Assembly: GCA_017480385.1 (NCBI GenBank)
Contig: JAFVAT010000030.1
Coordinates: forward strand, 29,867 to 93,866
Source of the DNA: Alphaproteobacteria bacterium
GTDB lineage: Bacteria > Pseudomonadota > Alphaproteobacteria > CAAGCB01 > CAG-977
DNA: 64,000 nucleotides
Reading direction: 5' to 3'
The notes beneath the pieces were generated by a model that was not told where the DNA came from, did no database searches, and was given only the letters and a program-made list of their open reading frames with translations. Of the stretch, positions 43,629-53,848 are shown piece by piece; the first letter of the stretch is position 1; each line of letters begins with the position of its first letter. The translations under genes were made by a program, and so were the position numbers.

Positions 43629-44969
43629 TTACCGATTGGATAAAAGAGGCGACCATGCCGGATCGCTTGCATCAACGGGAGTGATCAAGCGGCGCTCATT
43701 ATATCCTGTAATATCAACGGCATAGATTTTTGTCGCTCCGGGGATTCCGTCACGGTTGGGCGGATCCTGACGGAAGTACATTAAAATACGGCCGTTCGGC
43801 GACCACGTCGGCGCTTCCACCAAATATCCTTCAGCGATCAGGCGTTCTCCGCGTCCGTCGGGGAACATAACGCCGATATAGAACCGGCCTCCCGCCATTT
43901 TTGTAAACGCAATATAGTCTCCGCGCGGCGACCAAACCGGCGTGGCATAACGACCGTTGCCAAAGCTGATGCGCTTGACATTTTTGCCATTGGCGTCCAT
44001 GACGTACAGCTGCTGAGCCCCGCTGCGGTCCGAATTAAAAACAATCTGTTTGCCGTCCGGCGAATAACTCGGTGACGTATCAATCGCAGAGGAACGCGTC
44101 AATTGCCGGATCACGCGCGTATCCAGATTCATTTCAAAAATATCCGTTTTGCCGTTATCCGCCATAGACATAATCAATTTATGACCGTCCGGCGAAAATC
44201 GAGGAGCAAACGTCATGCCCGGAAAATCGCCGACAACCTGCTGTCTGCCCGATTCAATATCGAACAAATACACGCGCGGCGTATCTTTATAATAAGACAT
44301 ATACGTAATTTGTTGCATATTCGGCGAAAAGCGCGGCGTTAAAACAAGATTCAGGCCATCGGTTAAAAACTGGTGGTTTTCGCCGTCCTGATCCATAATC
44401 GCCAATCGCTTAATTCTGTTCAGCGCCGGTCCGGTTTCCGCAATATAGACAATACGCGTGTCAAAGTATCCGTCTTCGCCCGTAATGCGCTTATAAACCG
44501 CATCTGCAATCATATGTGCGGCCCGACGCCACCCTTTTTCATCAACTTCCATTGTAGCGGAATATAATTCCTGCGCGGCATAAACGTCCCAGAGGCGCAC
44601 GGAAATGCGGATCTGTTTTTTGCTTAAGTAATCAACGTGCCCCTGTATCAGAGCTTCGGCAGAAATCGCCTGCCAATCCACAAAAGCGGGCGCATCTTCT
44701 ATCCCCTTAAACGACTGCAAATAAGCCAAAGAATCCAATATCTTAAACAGTCCCGAACTGGTCAGGTCACTTTCTATCACCTGAACAATTTTTTGTGCCG
44801 TTTCCTGAGCGTCCTCCTTTGCCATTTGTCCGCTGACAGAAAATTCAGGCAGGCCGACAGCCATTGGTTCGGAACGGGCGCCCGTAATGTCAATACTCAG
44901 TTCAGCCTTGGCAAAGCCGGTCAAAAATAAAGAAAAAAGCAGCGTCACTAAAAATATTTTTTTAATCAT
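43629..44969 (-). CDS. tolB: Tol-Pal periplasmic protein TolB
   Basis: 446-aa periplasmic protein. Signal peptide ([17 protein letters not shown]), an N-terminal TolB domain, then a six-bladed beta-propeller with repeated SPDG-type loops ([59 protein letters not shown]). It binds Pal and TolA. It shares one base with tolA. Confidence 0.96.
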   Translation of the reverse strand: MIKKIFLVTLLFSLFLTGFAKAELSIDITGARSEPMAVGLPEFSVSGQMAKEDAQETAQKIVQVIESDLTSSGLFKILDSLAYLQSFKGIEDAPAFVDWQAISAEALIQGHVDYLSKKQIRISVRLWDVYAAQELYSATMEVDEKGWRRAAHMIADAVYKRITGEDGYFDTRIVYIAETGPALNRIKRLAIMDQDGENHQFLTDGLNLVLTPRFSPNMQQITYMSYYKDTPRVYLFDIESGRQQVVGDFPGMTFAPRFSPDGHKLIMSMADNGKTDIFEMNLDTRVIRQLTRSSAIDTSPSYSPDGKQIVFNSDRSGAQQLYVMDANGKNVKRISFGNGRYATPVWSPRGDYIAFTKMAGGRFYIGVMFPDGRGERLIAEGYLVEAPTWSPNGRILMYFRQDPPNRDGIPGATKIYAVDITGYNERRLITPVDASDPAWSPLLSNR

Positions 44970-45973
44970 TATATTACTCCGCCGTCAAACGGGTTGAACC
45001 TGAGAAGAAGCGTTTTCCATGTATCATAAGACTGTTCATAATTCTTGGGAAAAATTTTGAACGGAGAATCTTCTTTCTTTTTATCGCAAATATATACGGC
45101 ACGCCTGGCGCTTTCCGCAACGGAACGATACGCCGTATCTTTATTATATTTCGTTTTGTTAAGGATTTTGGCGTCTTTGACCGTCCCGTCCTTATTCAGA
45201 AAAACCCGGATTTCAATCAGCATGTTATGCACGCCGCGCACACCGGCGTCCAAATTCCAACATTCCCTTAATTTAATACCGATCATATCTTTTTCGGAAA
45301 CAGACAATTCCTGCATATAGCTGCCGCCTTGTCCGCCTTCTATACCTTCCGTGACAATTTCGTCCGGATTGACTTCGGCAGCCGTATGCGCATCTGCATA
45401 TCCCATGCCGCTTTTAATGCCGTCAACAGAGGCCAGCAACGTTTTAAACGGATCGTCTGTTTCTCCGCCGCCTTGATTTCCTGTATTTTTAATTGAATTT
45501 GCAGGCGGTTGTACGGAAGCCGCCGATTCCGGCTGTTTCTGAGGTGCCGTTACGCTTTTTAAAAGCTTGTTCAAATCGTTTTCCAAAGCGGCGCTCGAAG
45601 ATTTTTTTCCGCCCGAAGTTCCCGCTTTTCCGCCGCGCGTTTCCGGCTGAACCGAATTTTTGGCCGATGCCTTGCTGTATGCCGATGTGCGCACGGATTT
45701 TTTTGTTTCTTTCTTTGCCGCCGTCGGAATCAATTTCGGCGGCAGATTCGTCATTTCGGCAATCTTGACCTGAGACAAATCCACAACAAACATCGGAACG
45801 GAAACGACCTCCGGCTGATGCGCCGAAGAAAAGTCGTATGTCAGCAAAAAAACAGCAAAAAAATGCAGCAAAAGAGAAAAAACGATCGGCATATGGTCAA
45901 AAGCGGCCTGAACCGTTTTAAATAAAAACGGACAGTGTCGTAAGCGCATAAAAAAGCTCAGCCGCAATCCCAC
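44969..45973 (-). CDS. tolA: Tol-Pal inner-membrane bridge protein TolA
   Basis: 334-aa protein with one N-terminal membrane helix ([20 protein letters not shown]), a central Lys/Ser/Gly/Gln-rich region shorter than the long helical TolA-II of E. coli, and a C-terminal TonB/TolA-like domain ([27 protein letters not shown]). The start is taken as the GTG at 45973, 8 bases after GGAGAGG; an in-frame ATG lies 8 codons in. Position between tolR and tolB confirms the call. Confidence 0.9.
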   Translation of the reverse strand: MGLRLSFFMRLRHCPFLFKTVQAAFDHMPIVFSLLLHFFAVFLLTYDFSSAHQPEVVSVPMFVVDLSQVKIAEMTNLPPKLIPTAAKKETKKSVRTSAYSKASAKNSVQPETRGGKAGTSGGKKSSSAALENDLNKLLKSVTAPQKQPESAASVQPPANSIKNTGNQGGGETDDPFKTLLASVDGIKSGMGYADAHTAAEVNPDEIVTEGIEGGQGGSYMQELSVSEKDMIGIKLRECWNLDAGVRGVHNMLIEIRVFLNKDGTVKDAKILNKTKYNKDTAYRSVAESARRAVYICDKKKEDSPFKIFPKNYEQSYDTWKTLLLRFNPFDGGVI

Positions 45974-45986
45974 CGGTCAGCCTCTC

Positions 45987-46454
45987 CTATTTCTTTTTGG
46001 TCCCAGAGCCGTTTTCCAATGCATCAACATCGACTAAATCACCGGTTTTCAGTCCGACTTTCGAAATACCGGCCAAACGCAGCAAGCTCATCAATTCAAT
46101 GACTTGCCCGTAAGAAGCCGCTCGATCGCCGCTGATCACGATTTTCAGATCGGGATTGCTTTTCTGCATTGCCTGCAATTTTTTGACCAAAGCTTCCGGC
46201 TGGACGGTTTCATCGCCTAAATAAATTTTAGATCTGGCATCAATGCTGATATCCACGGCCCGATCCGATTCTTCTATGGCCTGTCCGTCTCCATGCGGCA
46301 AATCCAGAGAAATTCCCGTTGTCATCATTGGCGCGGTCACCATGAAAATGACCAAAAGCACCAACATCACATCGACAAACGGCGTCACGTTGATTTCTGC
46401 AAAAGAAGCCTTTTGCCGCCGTCCCCGCGCTGAAAATTTAACGGAAGCCCCCAT
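45987..46454 (-). CDS. tolR: Tol-Pal proton channel subunit TolR
   Basis: 155-aa ExbD/TolR protein. The single membrane helix has the essential Asp (EINVTPFVDVMLVLLVIFMV), followed by a periplasmic domain with IVISGDRAASYGQVIELM. The ATG at 46454 lies 1 base after the tolQ stop; longer frames into tolQ are rejected. Confidence 0.95.
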   Translation of the reverse strand: MGASVKFSARGRRQKASFAEINVTPFVDVMLVLLVIFMVTAPMMTTGISLDLPHGDGQAIEESDRAVDISIDARSKIYLGDETVQPEALVKKLQAMQKSNPDLKIVISGDRAASYGQVIELMSLLRLAGISKVGLKTGDLVDVDALENGSGTKKK

Positions 46455-46455
46455 A

Positions 46456-47193
46456 TCAAGCGCTCCGTTTTTCCGAACGATATGTCGTATCATCGATTTG
46501 ACGCGACAAGATTGTGCTGAATTCACCGGCAAAGTTTTCCAATGTCTTGGCATACCGGTTCATATCGCTGGACAGTTTGTTATAAGCCAGAACTGCCGGA
46601 ATCGCCGCCGTCAGCCCCAATGCCGTGGCAAACAGCGCTTCCGCGATGCCGGGAGCAACAACAGCCAAAGAAGTATTCGAGCTCGATCCGATGTTATGAA
46701 AGCTGTTCATAATCCCCCAAACCGTTCCAAACAGCCCGATAAACGGAGAAACCGCGCCGGTGGACGCCAAAAACGTCATGCGTTTTTCCATACGGTCCAT
46801 TTCGCGGTCCATTGTGACCTGCATCACGCGGTCAATACGCTGATTCAAGCTGGTACCGTGCACGCCGCCTGCCCCCAGTGTCCCGGAAGACCGGCGCCAT
46901 TCGCGCATCGCCGCCACGAATACGGCGGACATCGGGTCTAAACGGAAGGGTTTAGCCTCCAGCTTGTCGAACATTTCATCAAGCGATCCGCCCGACCAAA
47001 ATTGAGATTCAAATTTTTTGGCGTCTTCGGTGGCCGAACGCAGCAACATAATTTTTTCAAAAATAATCGCCCATGACCAAACCGAGGCCATCGCCAAAAT
47101 GATGATAACCGTTTTTACAACAAAGTCAGCCTGCAGAAACAGTCCCCACATTGAAAGACTGGACGCGGCCGCAGTTAAAGATCCTGCCGGCAT
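46456..47193 (-). CDS. tolQ: Tol-Pal proton channel subunit TolQ
   Basis: 245-aa MotA/TolQ/ExbB membrane protein. Conserved segments: MTFLASTGAVSPFIGLFGTVWGIM and GIAEALFATALGLTAAIPAVLAYN. With TolR it forms the proton-driven motor for outer-membrane constriction at division. Upstream is ybgC, the standard order. Confidence 0.96.
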   Translation of the reverse strand: MPAGSLTAAASSLSMWGLFLQADFVVKTVIIILAMASVWSWAIIFEKIMLLRSATEDAKKFESQFWSGGSLDEMFDKLEAKPFRLDPMSAVFVAAMREWRRSSGTLGAGGVHGTSLNQRIDRVMQVTMDREMDRMEKRMTFLASTGAVSPFIGLFGTVWGIMNSFHNIGSSSNTSLAVVAPGIAEALFATALGLTAAIPAVLAYNKLSSDMNRYAKTLENFAGEFSTILSRQIDDTTYRSEKRSA

Positions 47194-47253
47194 AAAAGCC
47201 CTCCCTTAAAACAGTATACTTTTAAGGAAGCTTACACCATATTCATTAACAGT

Positions 47254-47655
47254 TTACGAAATTTCAGCTAATTTTGTTCTGATTTCACCGGGAATGCGCA
47301 TCGGCCTGCCGTCAGCTGCCACACAGACAACCTGCAGTTTGATTTCAACCAATGTTTCTTCGCCGCGTTTGACGATCTGAAAACAATCAAAGCCCGCGCC
47401 GCGCAGTTCTAAAAGTTCCGTTTCGACAATCAGCTCGTCTTCCAGATAAGCCGGCTTTTTATAATCAATTTCGCAATGTCTGATCATAAAGCCGCACGGT
47501 TTCTCGCTTTGTGCCATTTCTTTGCAGGTAATGCCGTGCTCATGCAGGAAAAACATACGCGCCCGTTCCGCAAATCCCAAGTATTTCGAATGATAGACCA
47601 CACCGCCGGCATCTGTATCTTCATAACAAATATTGATCGGCATATATGTTTTCAT
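47254..47655 (-). CDS. ybgC: acyl-CoA thioesterase YbgC
   Basis: 133-aa hot-dog thioesterase. The family signature is YEDTDAGGVVYHSKYLGFAERAR with the catalytic Asp. It sits between ruvB and tolQ as the first gene of the Tol cluster in the usual order. Confidence 0.94.
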   Translation of the reverse strand: MKTYMPINICYEDTDAGGVVYHSKYLGFAERARMFFLHEHGITCKEMAQSEKPCGFMIRHCEIDYKKPAYLEDELIVETELLELRGAGFDCFQIVKRGEETLVEIKLQVVCVAADGRPMRIPGEIRTKLAEIS

Positions 47656-47673
47656 CGCATATCTCCTTATTCA

Positions 47674-48702
47674 TTATTTAACGGCGAACAAATCGTTTTG
47701 AGCCGATTCCGGCACATTCAGCCCTAAATGTTTAAAGCCCAAAGCCGACAGCATGCGCCCCCGCGGCGTACGCTGGATATAGCCCTGCTGCAGCAAATAA
47801 GGCTCGATCACTTCCTCGATCGTATCACGTTCTTCGGATAACGCTGCCGCCAGCGTATCCGCACCGACCGGCCCGCCCGCATACTTTTGTGCAATACACG
47901 TCAGATAGCGCCGGTCCATCATATCCAGACCTTGCTTATCCACGTCCAACCGCTGCAAAGTCCTGTCCGCCAAAGCCGCATCGATTTCCTTCTTGCCCTC
48001 GAATACAGCGAAGTCGCGCACTCGCTTTAACAGACGGCCTGCCACGCGCGGCGTTCCTCTGGACCGTTTGGCAATTTCAATCGCGCCGTCCTCCGTAATG
48101 CCGACATTCAAAATACCGGCCCCGCGAATGACGATTTTTTTCAGCTCTGCCGGATCATAAAAATCCAACCGCAAAGGAATCCCGAACCTGTCGCGCAAAG
48201 GCTGGCTCAGCAATCCCGAACGCGTCGTCGCCCCAATTAAAGTAAACGGCTGCAAAGGAACGCGCACGGTTGTTGCGGCGGGTCCCGAACCGACCAAAAC
48301 ATCTAATTGAAAATCTTCCATGGCAGAATAAAGCGTTTCTTCAATTGTCGGAAGCAAACGGTGAATTTCATCAATAAATAGCACGGAATTCGGCTGAACA
48401 GTCGTTAAAATCGCGGCCAAATCGCCGATTTTTGTGATTGTCGGCGCGGCGATCGAACGGAAATCAACGTCCAATTCATGCGCGACAATCTGCGCCAACG
48501 TCGTTTTCCCCAATCCGGGAGGTCCTGACAACAACACGTGATCCAGCGCCTCTCCTCTGGCCAAGGCGGCAGTCACGAAGATTTTTAAATTTTCGCAGAC
48601 AATTTTCTGTCCCGTAAAATCGCTGAGCATTTGGGGCCGCAGCTTTACCAGCTCTTCGTCTCCTTCGCGCCGTGCGCCTGAAATCAAGCGTTCTTCGGTC
48701 AT
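47674..48702 (-). CDS. ruvB: Holliday junction branch-migration ATPase RuvB
   Basis: 342-aa AAA+ motor. Walker [13 protein letters not shown], Walker [10 protein letters not shown], sensor [19 protein letters not shown] and a C-terminal winged helix ([12 protein letters not shown]). It overlaps ruvA by 4 bases. Confidence 0.97.
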   Translation of the reverse strand: MTEERLISGARREGDEELVKLRPQMLSDFTGQKIVCENLKIFVTAALARGEALDHVLLSGPPGLGKTTLAQIVAHELDVDFRSIAAPTITKIGDLAAILTTVQPNSVLFIDEIHRLLPTIEETLYSAMEDFQLDVLVGSGPAATTVRVPLQPFTLIGATTRSGLLSQPLRDRFGIPLRLDFYDPAELKKIVIRGAGILNVGITEDGAIEIAKRSRGTPRVAGRLLKRVRDFAVFEGKKEIDAALADRTLQRLDVDKQGLDMMDRRYLTCIAQKYAGGPVGADTLAAALSEERDTIEEVIEPYLLQQGYIQRTPRGRMLSALGFKHLGLNVPESAQNDLFAVK

Positions 48703-49316
48703 TTGGCAAATCCTTTCAGCGCTTCACGGATCAAATCGGCAAAGCCGGCCTCGGCTCCAAGCGTTTTCATCGCTTTAGACACAGCCGAAACGGCGTCCAT
48801 ACGCGCATACCCCATATTGATCAGGGCGGAAATCACATCGTCCGCCGCGCCGCCGGAAGCCATGTGCCCCGCCGCCACATCAATTGACATATCCCCGTCG
48901 GTTAAAGACGACAGCGCGCCGATTTTTCCTTTCAGTTCTGTTACAATGCGCACGGCCAATTTCGGTCCGACGCCGTTGGCTCTGGACACCGCTTTTGAAT
49001 CGCCCGAAGCAATTGCCAGCGACAAATTTTCCGGCGACAAAGCCGATAAAATCGCCAAAGCAACCTTCGCCCCAACTCCCTGCACCGTTGTCAGCAGCGC
49101 AAACCAACTTTTTTCCGCCTCGTCCGCAAAGCCGAACAGTTTGATGCTGTCTTCGCGCACCTGCATTTCGGTCAATAACGCTGCCGCTCCGCCGGTCGGT
49201 GGCATTTTCGAAAGCGTCCGTCCCGAACAAAACAATCTGTACCCGACTCCGTTTACGTCCAGGATTAAAAAGCCGTCACCGACCGAATCAAGATTTCCTC
49301 TTAACTTTGCAATCAT
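48699..49316 (-). CDS. ruvA: Holliday junction DNA-binding protein RuvA
   Basis: 205-aa tetramer-forming subunit. OB-fold N-terminus ([19 protein letters not shown]), the helix-hairpin-helix region [14 protein letters not shown] and [19 protein letters not shown], and a C-terminal domain III that contacts RuvB. Overlaps ruvC and ruvB by 4 bases each. Confidence 0.96.
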   Translation of the reverse strand: MIAKLRGNLDSVGDGFLILDVNGVGYRLFCSGRTLSKMPPTGGAAALLTEMQVREDSIKLFGFADEAEKSWFALLTTVQGVGAKVALAILSALSPENLSLAIASGDSKAVSRANGVGPKLAVRIVTELKGKIGALSSLTDGDMSIDVAAGHMASGGAADDVISALINMGYARMDAVSAVSKAMKTLGAEAGFADLIREALKGFAK

Positions 49317-49834
49317 TTCTTTGCCAGCTCCGAAAGCAGTTTCAACCGTTCTTTAGTCACGCGCAAAAAGGAATGACAGATCGCCGCCGCCGCCGCATCT
49401 GCCGCGTCGGGCTTCATTTTTCCCGCCGCAGGCAGCAGCGTGTGCACCATCATATCAACCTGCGCCTTTTCAGCATGTCCCACACCGACTACCGCTTTTT
49501 TGATCTGGTTTGCTCCGTATTCGGCGACCGGTATGCCGCAGGAAGCCGGCGTCATCAGGACAACGCCGCGCGCTTGAACCAATTTTAAGGTCGTTTCCGG
49601 GTTTTTGTTCACAAAGACCTGTTCAATTGCGGCTTCGTCGGGAGAATATTGCGTTATCACCGTGCGAATCTTCTGATGCAGTTCCAGCAGCCGTTCCGCC
49701 AAAGAAAGCGAATCGGTCGAATCGGCCACGCCTGAAGCGACATAAGTTATCTTGGAACCGCTGCAGTCAATAACCGCCCAGCCTGTATGTCTCAAGCCGG
49801 GGTCCAGCCCTAAAATCCGCACGGCGGTGATCAA
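49313..49834 (-). CDS. ruvC: Holliday junction resolvase RuvC
   Basis: 173-aa endonuclease. Catalytic acids lie in LGLDPGLRHTGW, AAIEQVF and the C-terminal KPDAADAAAAAICH. First of the ruvC-ruvA-ruvB set. Confidence 0.96.
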   Translation of the reverse strand: MITAVRILGLDPGLRHTGWAVIDCSGSKITYVASGVADSTDSLSLAERLLELHQKIRTVITQYSPDEAAIEQVFVNKNPETTLKLVQARGVVLMTPASCGIPVAEYGANQIKKAVVGVGHAEKAQVDMMVHTLLPAAGKMKPDAADAAAAAICHSFLRVTKERLKLLSELAKK

Positions 49835-49836
49835 AA

Positions 49837-50586
49837 TCAGCCTTCCAGTTTGGCCATGATTTCATCGGAAACGGAAACATTGGAAGCGACGCGCTGCACA
49901 TCTTCCTCGTCATTCAGCGTTTCAACGAAATCAAAAAACTTTTTCGCCGTTTCCGCATCTGTCAATTCGGCTTCAACCAAAGGCTTCCAGTCAAAGCGGC
50001 AAATGGTCGGCGTTTCAAATTTGGCTTCCAAAGCGTCGCGAACCGCCCCCAAATCATCGGGAGCACAGGTAATGCGGTGTGTTTCTTCGTCAGATTCGAC
50101 ATCGTCCGCACCGGCTTCCAAAGCGGCTTCAAACATTGCATCGGCTTCGGCAACGGAAGCGGGATATTCGATCAGACCAATCCGCTGGAAGTTAAACGCA
50201 ACAGATCCTGTTTCCCCCATAACGCAGCCGGCTTTGCCGAAAATGGAACGAACGATCGGCGCGGTGCGCTTCGGATTGTCGGTCAACGCTTCGACAATTA
50301 CGGCCACATTGCCCGGACCGAAGCCTTCGTAACGAATTTCTTCGTAGTTTGCCGCATCGCCGGTTGCCGCTTTTTCAATCGCGCGCTTGATGTTGTCCTT
50401 CGGCATATTTTCAGCGCGGGCTGCCGCTATCGCCGCACGCAAACGCGGGTTATAAGCCGGATCGGGCAAGCCGGACTTTGCGGCCACCGTGATTTCACGG
50501 CCCAGTTTGGAAAACGTACGGGCGCGGATCTTATCCTGCGCGCCTTTGCGGTGCATAATATTCTTAAATTGTGAATGACCTGACAT
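49837..50586 (-). CDS. yebC: YebC/PmpR-family protein
   Basis: 249-aa conserved protein. The start [20 protein letters not shown] and the motifs [20 protein letters not shown] and [13 protein letters not shown] are diagnostic. YebC-type proteins act as translation factors at difficult motifs or as regulators. It lies directly upstream of ruvC, the usual arrangement. Confidence 0.96.
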   Translation of the reverse strand: MSGHSQFKNIMHRKGAQDKIRARTFSKLGREITVAAKSGLPDPAYNPRLRAAIAAARAENMPKDNIKRAIEKAATGDAANYEEIRYEGFGPGNVAVIVEALTDNPKRTAPIVRSIFGKAGCVMGETGSVAFNFQRIGLIEYPASVAEADAMFEAALEAGADDVESDEETHRITCAPDDLGAVRDALEAKFETPTICRFDWKPLVEAELTDAETAKKFFDFVETLNDEEDVQRVASNVSVSDEIMAKLEG

Positions 50587-50645
50587 GGTACTCCTCTGGT
50601 CTTTAACAGTTAATAAAACAAATATCGTTTTTCTTTTAACACCAT

Positions 50646-51461
50646 TTAAAGCGGCGGTAAAGATTCCTGTAATCGTCCGCCGCAGCGAATCATATAAATT
50701 TTTTCCGCCAGCCCGGCTGCGTCATTTGTATCAACCATAACGCCGCAGAGTGTCGCCTCGCCCTTTTCCGGTTCGTATTTTTCATGGGCGACATTGGTGA
50801 CAAACCGGCGTACGGGCTCTTCTTTTTTCATGCCGATCACCGAATCAAAGCACCCGCACATGCCCGCATCAGTCAGATAAGCCGTCCCGTTCGGCAGAAT
50901 TTGCGCATCTGCCGTCGGGACATGAGTATGCGATCCGACAACCAGACTGACAGAACCGTCCAAAAACTGTCCCAAAGCCATTTTTTCACTGGTCGCTTCG
51001 CCGTGAATGTCAACAATCATCGCCTGAGCGTCTTTCCCCAGCCTGACCGCATCTGTCCATTGCTTCGCGACAGAAAACGGATTTTCGATCGCGTCCATGA
51101 AAACACGGCCCTGCACATGTAAAACACCGACTTTGCGCCCGTCCGGCAAACGATACAATCCCGCGCCTTTGCCGGGTGTCCCCGCCGGATAATTCGCCGG
51201 CCGCAGCAGACGGTTTTCCGTATCCAGTATCGGCTGAATTTCTTTGGCTATCCACCCGTGATTGCCCGAAGTAATAACGTCAGCCCCCGCATTGAACAGT
51301 TCGCGGCAGACGCTTAAGCTCAGTCCGAATCCGTGCGCGGCGTTATCCCCGTTAACAATTGTGAAATCAACATAATATCGACGGCGAAAATCCGGCAGTC
51401 TTTCAGCAACCAAATGACGGCCCGATTTGCCGACGACATCGCCCAAAAATAAAATGCGCAT
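50646..51461 (-). CDS. ymdB: YmdB-type metallophosphoesterase (TIGR00282)
   Basis: 271-aa phosphodiesterase of the calcineurin-like fold. Metal ligands are seen in [39 protein letters not shown] and [12 protein letters not shown]. Bacillus YmdB hydrolyses cyclic nucleotides. It shares its first base with the ygfA stop. Confidence 0.92.
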   Translation of the reverse strand: MRILFLGDVVGKSGRHLVAERLPDFRRRYYVDFTIVNGDNAAHGFGLSLSVCRELFNAGADVITSGNHGWIAKEIQPILDTENRLLRPANYPAGTPGKGAGLYRLPDGRKVGVLHVQGRVFMDAIENPFSVAKQWTDAVRLGKDAQAMIVDIHGEATSEKMALGQFLDGSVSLVVGSHTHVPTADAQILPNGTAYLTDAGMCGCFDSVIGMKKEEPVRRFVTNVAHEKYEPEKGEATLCGVMVDTNDAAGLAEKIYMIRCGGRLQESLPPL

Positions 51462-52033
51462 TAAATTCCCTTTATAATTTCCGTTTCCGTCAGAATAAAA
51501 TTCAGTTTTTCGTCCGTTTCTTCCAAGGGCACGCGCTCGATTTCCTGATCGGAAAAGGCCGCGCCGATGACAACAGGATTTTCTGTTTGACGCAGTTTTG
51601 CCACAGTTCTGTCGTAAAAACCGCCGCCATAGCCTAACCGCCCTCCCTGCCGGTCAAAAGCCAGCAATGGCAGCAGCAAAACATTCGGCAGGACCGTTTC
51701 ATATTTTTCATCAGGCTGTTCCGTGCCGTACGGACCGGCGACCAGCTCTGCATCGGGTTCCCACCGTCTGAACAGCAAAGGCGCATTTTTATCCGAAACA
51801 ACCGGCAAAGAAACCGTCAGGCCGCGGTTGAACAAAGAAAACATCAGCGGCCTGATGTCCAATTCGGTCTTCATCGGCCAATAGGCGGAAAAGACGGGAT
51901 TTTCCGGCAGCGGCAAGTCTGAAAAGCGCGTTACGATTTCCTGAGCGCACCACAAAGCGTGATCCAAAGCAATTGCCGCCCGTTTATGAACAGCCGCCGT
52001 GCGCAATTGTCTTTTCAGAAAAGTATAATCCAT
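51461..52033 (-). CDS. ygfA: 5-formyltetrahydrofolate cyclo-ligase
   Basis: 190-aa folate enzyme. The ATP and folate site is LAFDRQGGRLGYGGGFYDRT. It lies directly downstream of the 6S RNA, as in most proteobacteria. Confidence 0.92.
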   Translation of the reverse strand: MDYTFLKRQLRTAAVHKRAAIALDHALWCAQEIVTRFSDLPLPENPVFSAYWPMKTELDIRPLMFSLFNRGLTVSLPVVSDKNAPLLFRRWEPDAELVAGPYGTEQPDEKYETVLPNVLLLPLLAFDRQGGRLGYGGGFYDRTVAKLRQTENPVVIGAAFSDQEIERVPLEETDEKLNFILTETEIIKGI

Positions 52034-52058
52034 AGCCCTGCTTTCTTTAAAGGTAAGA

Positions 52059-52252
52059 GGAAGACGACCTCTCTGACCGTTGGATCAGCAACACGCGTCG
52101 CGTGGGCCGCTTTGTGTAGGTGGGCGCCGTAATACGACAAGACTTCGACGCTTTAAAAAAGCACGTTGTCCGCCGCAGGGACAGCTCCCTTAAAAGTAAA
52201 CGTTGGCCCCGAGTACCAGCGGGATCCTGACGAATCGAAAAGTCAATCTTCC
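52059..52252 (-). ncRNA. ssrS: 6S RNA (RNA polymerase inhibitor)
   Basis: The zapA-ygfA gap is the standard location for 6S RNA. The minus-strand transcript closes with GGAAGA (5' end) and TCTTCC (3' end), with an inner pair GGATC / GATCC, giving a long, bulged rod of about 194 nt. A segment like GGGAGCTGTCCCTGCGGCGG is reminiscent of 6S RNAs. A promoter (TTGCCG, 17 bases, TAATCT) ends 7 bases before the 5' end. The exact ends are estimates from pairing and the promoter. Confidence 0.75.
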
Positions 52253-52259
52253 GCTTTAG

Positions 52260-52288
52260 AGATTACGCATTTTCGATCGTTTCGGCAA
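52260..52288 (-). promoter_or_regulatory. promoter of 6S RNA, inside the 3' end of zapA
   Basis: Minus strand TTGCCG (52288-52283), 17-base spacer, TAATCT (52265-52260). It overlaps the end of zapA. Confidence 0.6.
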
Positions 52289-52586
52289 CAGCTGAAATGC
52301 GTTGTGTCACTTTTTCTATCAGCTGCGTTGTCTGGGCCAAAACTTCCGCCGAGGCGGCATTTTCCACCTGCGCAGCAGACAATTCCTGATTTTTTTCAGT
52401 TAAATCACTGGCCAAAAGCAGTGCGCCCATAACCAATCCCAGACCTTCATTTACAGGCATGCGCGATTTGATAAACGATACTTTTTCATCAAGCTGATGA
52501 GCCAAAGATTTCAGATTTTCCTCCTGCCCTTCGCCGCAGGAAACGGTATATCTCTGTCCGCCGACCGATAATTGAACGTCTGCCAT
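52263..52586 (-). CDS. zapA: cell division protein ZapA
   Basis: 107-aa FtsZ-associated protein. The N-terminal VQLSVGGQRYTVSCGEGQEENL is typical, followed by a long dimerising helix. It follows a coiled-coil gene by 3 bases. Confidence 0.9.
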   Translation of the reverse strand: MADVQLSVGGQRYTVSCGEGQEENLKSLAHQLDEKVSFIKSRMPVNEGLGLVMGALLLASDLTEKNQELSAAQVENAASAEVLAQTTQLIEKVTQRISAVAETIENA

Positions 52587-52589
52587 GCC

Positions 52590-53213
52590 TTATCCCCTTA
52601 AAATTTTCAGCTCTTCCAGAGTCGAATCCAAACGATCGGAAGCTTCCTGCGTGATCTGTTTTAATTCTTCATAGGCCTGCCGCAAACCGTCCAGTTCAAT
52701 CGAAAGCCTTTCTTTTTCATCGCTCAGCCGCTTTTGATCTTCTCCGCACCGGTTCAGTTCAGAGCGCAGCCGGTCGGCTTCCTGCCTCAGCGCATCGATT
52801 TGGGCATCGTCCGTTCCCGATGATCCGTTTTGTTCCCTCAGGCGCTGCAGTTCCTGCTCAGCGTCCGTTTTGGCCTTGATTAAAGCGGGGCGTTCGCGTC
52901 CCCAGCCTTCACGGAACTTTTTAAACTGCTCCCGTTCGCCCAACAGCTGATTCTTCTCGGCAATCAAACGGTTGCGAATGGAAACAAGCTCCTCTTTTTC
53001 TTCTTTGAGCTGCTTTAATTCCGATTCAGAAGCCTGCGCGGCGTCCCTTTCCGTTTCCGCCTTATCCAAAGCGTCCTGTAACGACTGGCATTTTTCACGC
53101 AGTTCCGCTGTTTCCTGCTGCCGTTCAACGATTATTTCCGCTGCGGCGTCCAAACGCTGCGCCGCGTGCGCCAACGCTTCCAATGCCGATTGCAGCTGCC
53201 CTTGTAAACTCAC
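52590..53213 (-). CDS. coiled-coil protein upstream of zapA
   Basis: 207-aa protein, nearly all charged coiled coil (for example RLRSELNRCGEDQKRLSDEK), no signal peptide. GTG start preceded by GAGGGGA. Cotranscribed with zapA (3-base gap). A partner of the Z-ring is likely by position, as with other Zap-type coiled coils, but the specific family cannot be named. Confidence 0.8.
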   Translation of the reverse strand: MSLQGQLQSALEALAHAAQRLDAAAEIIVERQQETAELREKCQSLQDALDKAETERDAAQASESELKQLKEEKEELVSIRNRLIAEKNQLLGEREQFKKFREGWGRERPALIKAKTDAEQELQRLREQNGSSGTDDAQIDALRQEADRLRSELNRCGEDQKRLSDEKERLSIELDGLRQAYEELKQITQEASDRLDSTLEELKILRG

Positions 53214-53249
53214 CGCTTTTCCCCTCGGTTATCAAATTATTTCCTGTTT

Positions 53250-53278
53250 AAGATAAAGGTGTTCCGCTTTTTGTGCAA
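53250..53278 (-). promoter_or_regulatory. promoter of the coiled-coil-zapA unit
   Basis: Minus strand TTGCAC (53278-53273), 17-base spacer, TATCTT (53255-53250), 37 bases before the start codon. Confidence 0.6.
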
Positions 53279-53362
53279 CAGCCTTGTGAACCTTTTTTCC
53301 CGTTATTGACAAATGCGGCCCGTTCTGCCGTAATAAAAGCCTTAAAGAAAGGACCGGCTTTG

Positions 53363-53848
53363 ATGAAACAAGACCTTTTTCTGATTATTCCCGCAAACAT
53401 TCCTGAAAACCGACTTCTTGAACGCTTCGGTCAGTTATGTTTAAAAACACCGCCGCAGGCCGTTTTATACGAAACGGCGAATCAGCCTGACAAGCAGGCA
53501 CGGCATGTCATCGAGGCCATTCAGGCCCGAAACAGCGCCGTTATTCTTAAAGAAGATGTTGCCGGAGCCCTTTCTTTGCAGGCAGATGGCGTGCAGATCG
53601 TTTACGGCAGCGATATAAAAAAAATCAGAAAACAAATCGGAGAAATGGCTCTGGGCGTTTTGTGCGTTTCCCGCGACGAAGCAATGCGGGCAGGCGAGGC
53701 CGGTGCGGACTATATCGGTTTTGACGGAGAAAACGCCGCCGAACTGACACAATGGTGGAGCGAATTATTCACGCTGCCCTGTGTTGATTTTAACCTTGAT
53801 TGTCCGTCGGACGCGGCTGATTTTCAGGTTCAGGTTCTGACCGGTTGA
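53363..53848 (+). CDS. thiamine phosphate synthase-like protein (ThiE/TenI fold)
   Basis: 161-aa TIM-barrel-like protein. Similarity to ThiE/TenI is seen in SAVILKEDVAGALSLQADGVQI and GEAGADYIGFDGENAAEL. It is shorter than ThiE (about 210 aa), and the pyrophosphate-binding strands are not convincing, so activity is doubtful. The ATG at 53363 has GAAAGGA upstream. The 3' end overlaps the convergent gtrA-like gene by 59 bases. Confidence 0.7.
   Translation: MKQDLFLIIPANIPENRLLERFGQLCLKTPPQAVLYETANQPDKQARHVIEAIQARNSAVILKEDVAGALSLQADGVQIVYGSDIKKIRKQIGEMALGVLCVSRDEAMRAGEAGADYIGFDGENAAELTQWWSELFTLPCVDFNLDCPSDAADFQVQVLTG

Noticed and set aside
52166..52432. Plus-strand 88-codon frame across the zapA/6S region
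   Set aside because: It is antisense to zapA and the 6S RNA, has no ribosome site and looks random.
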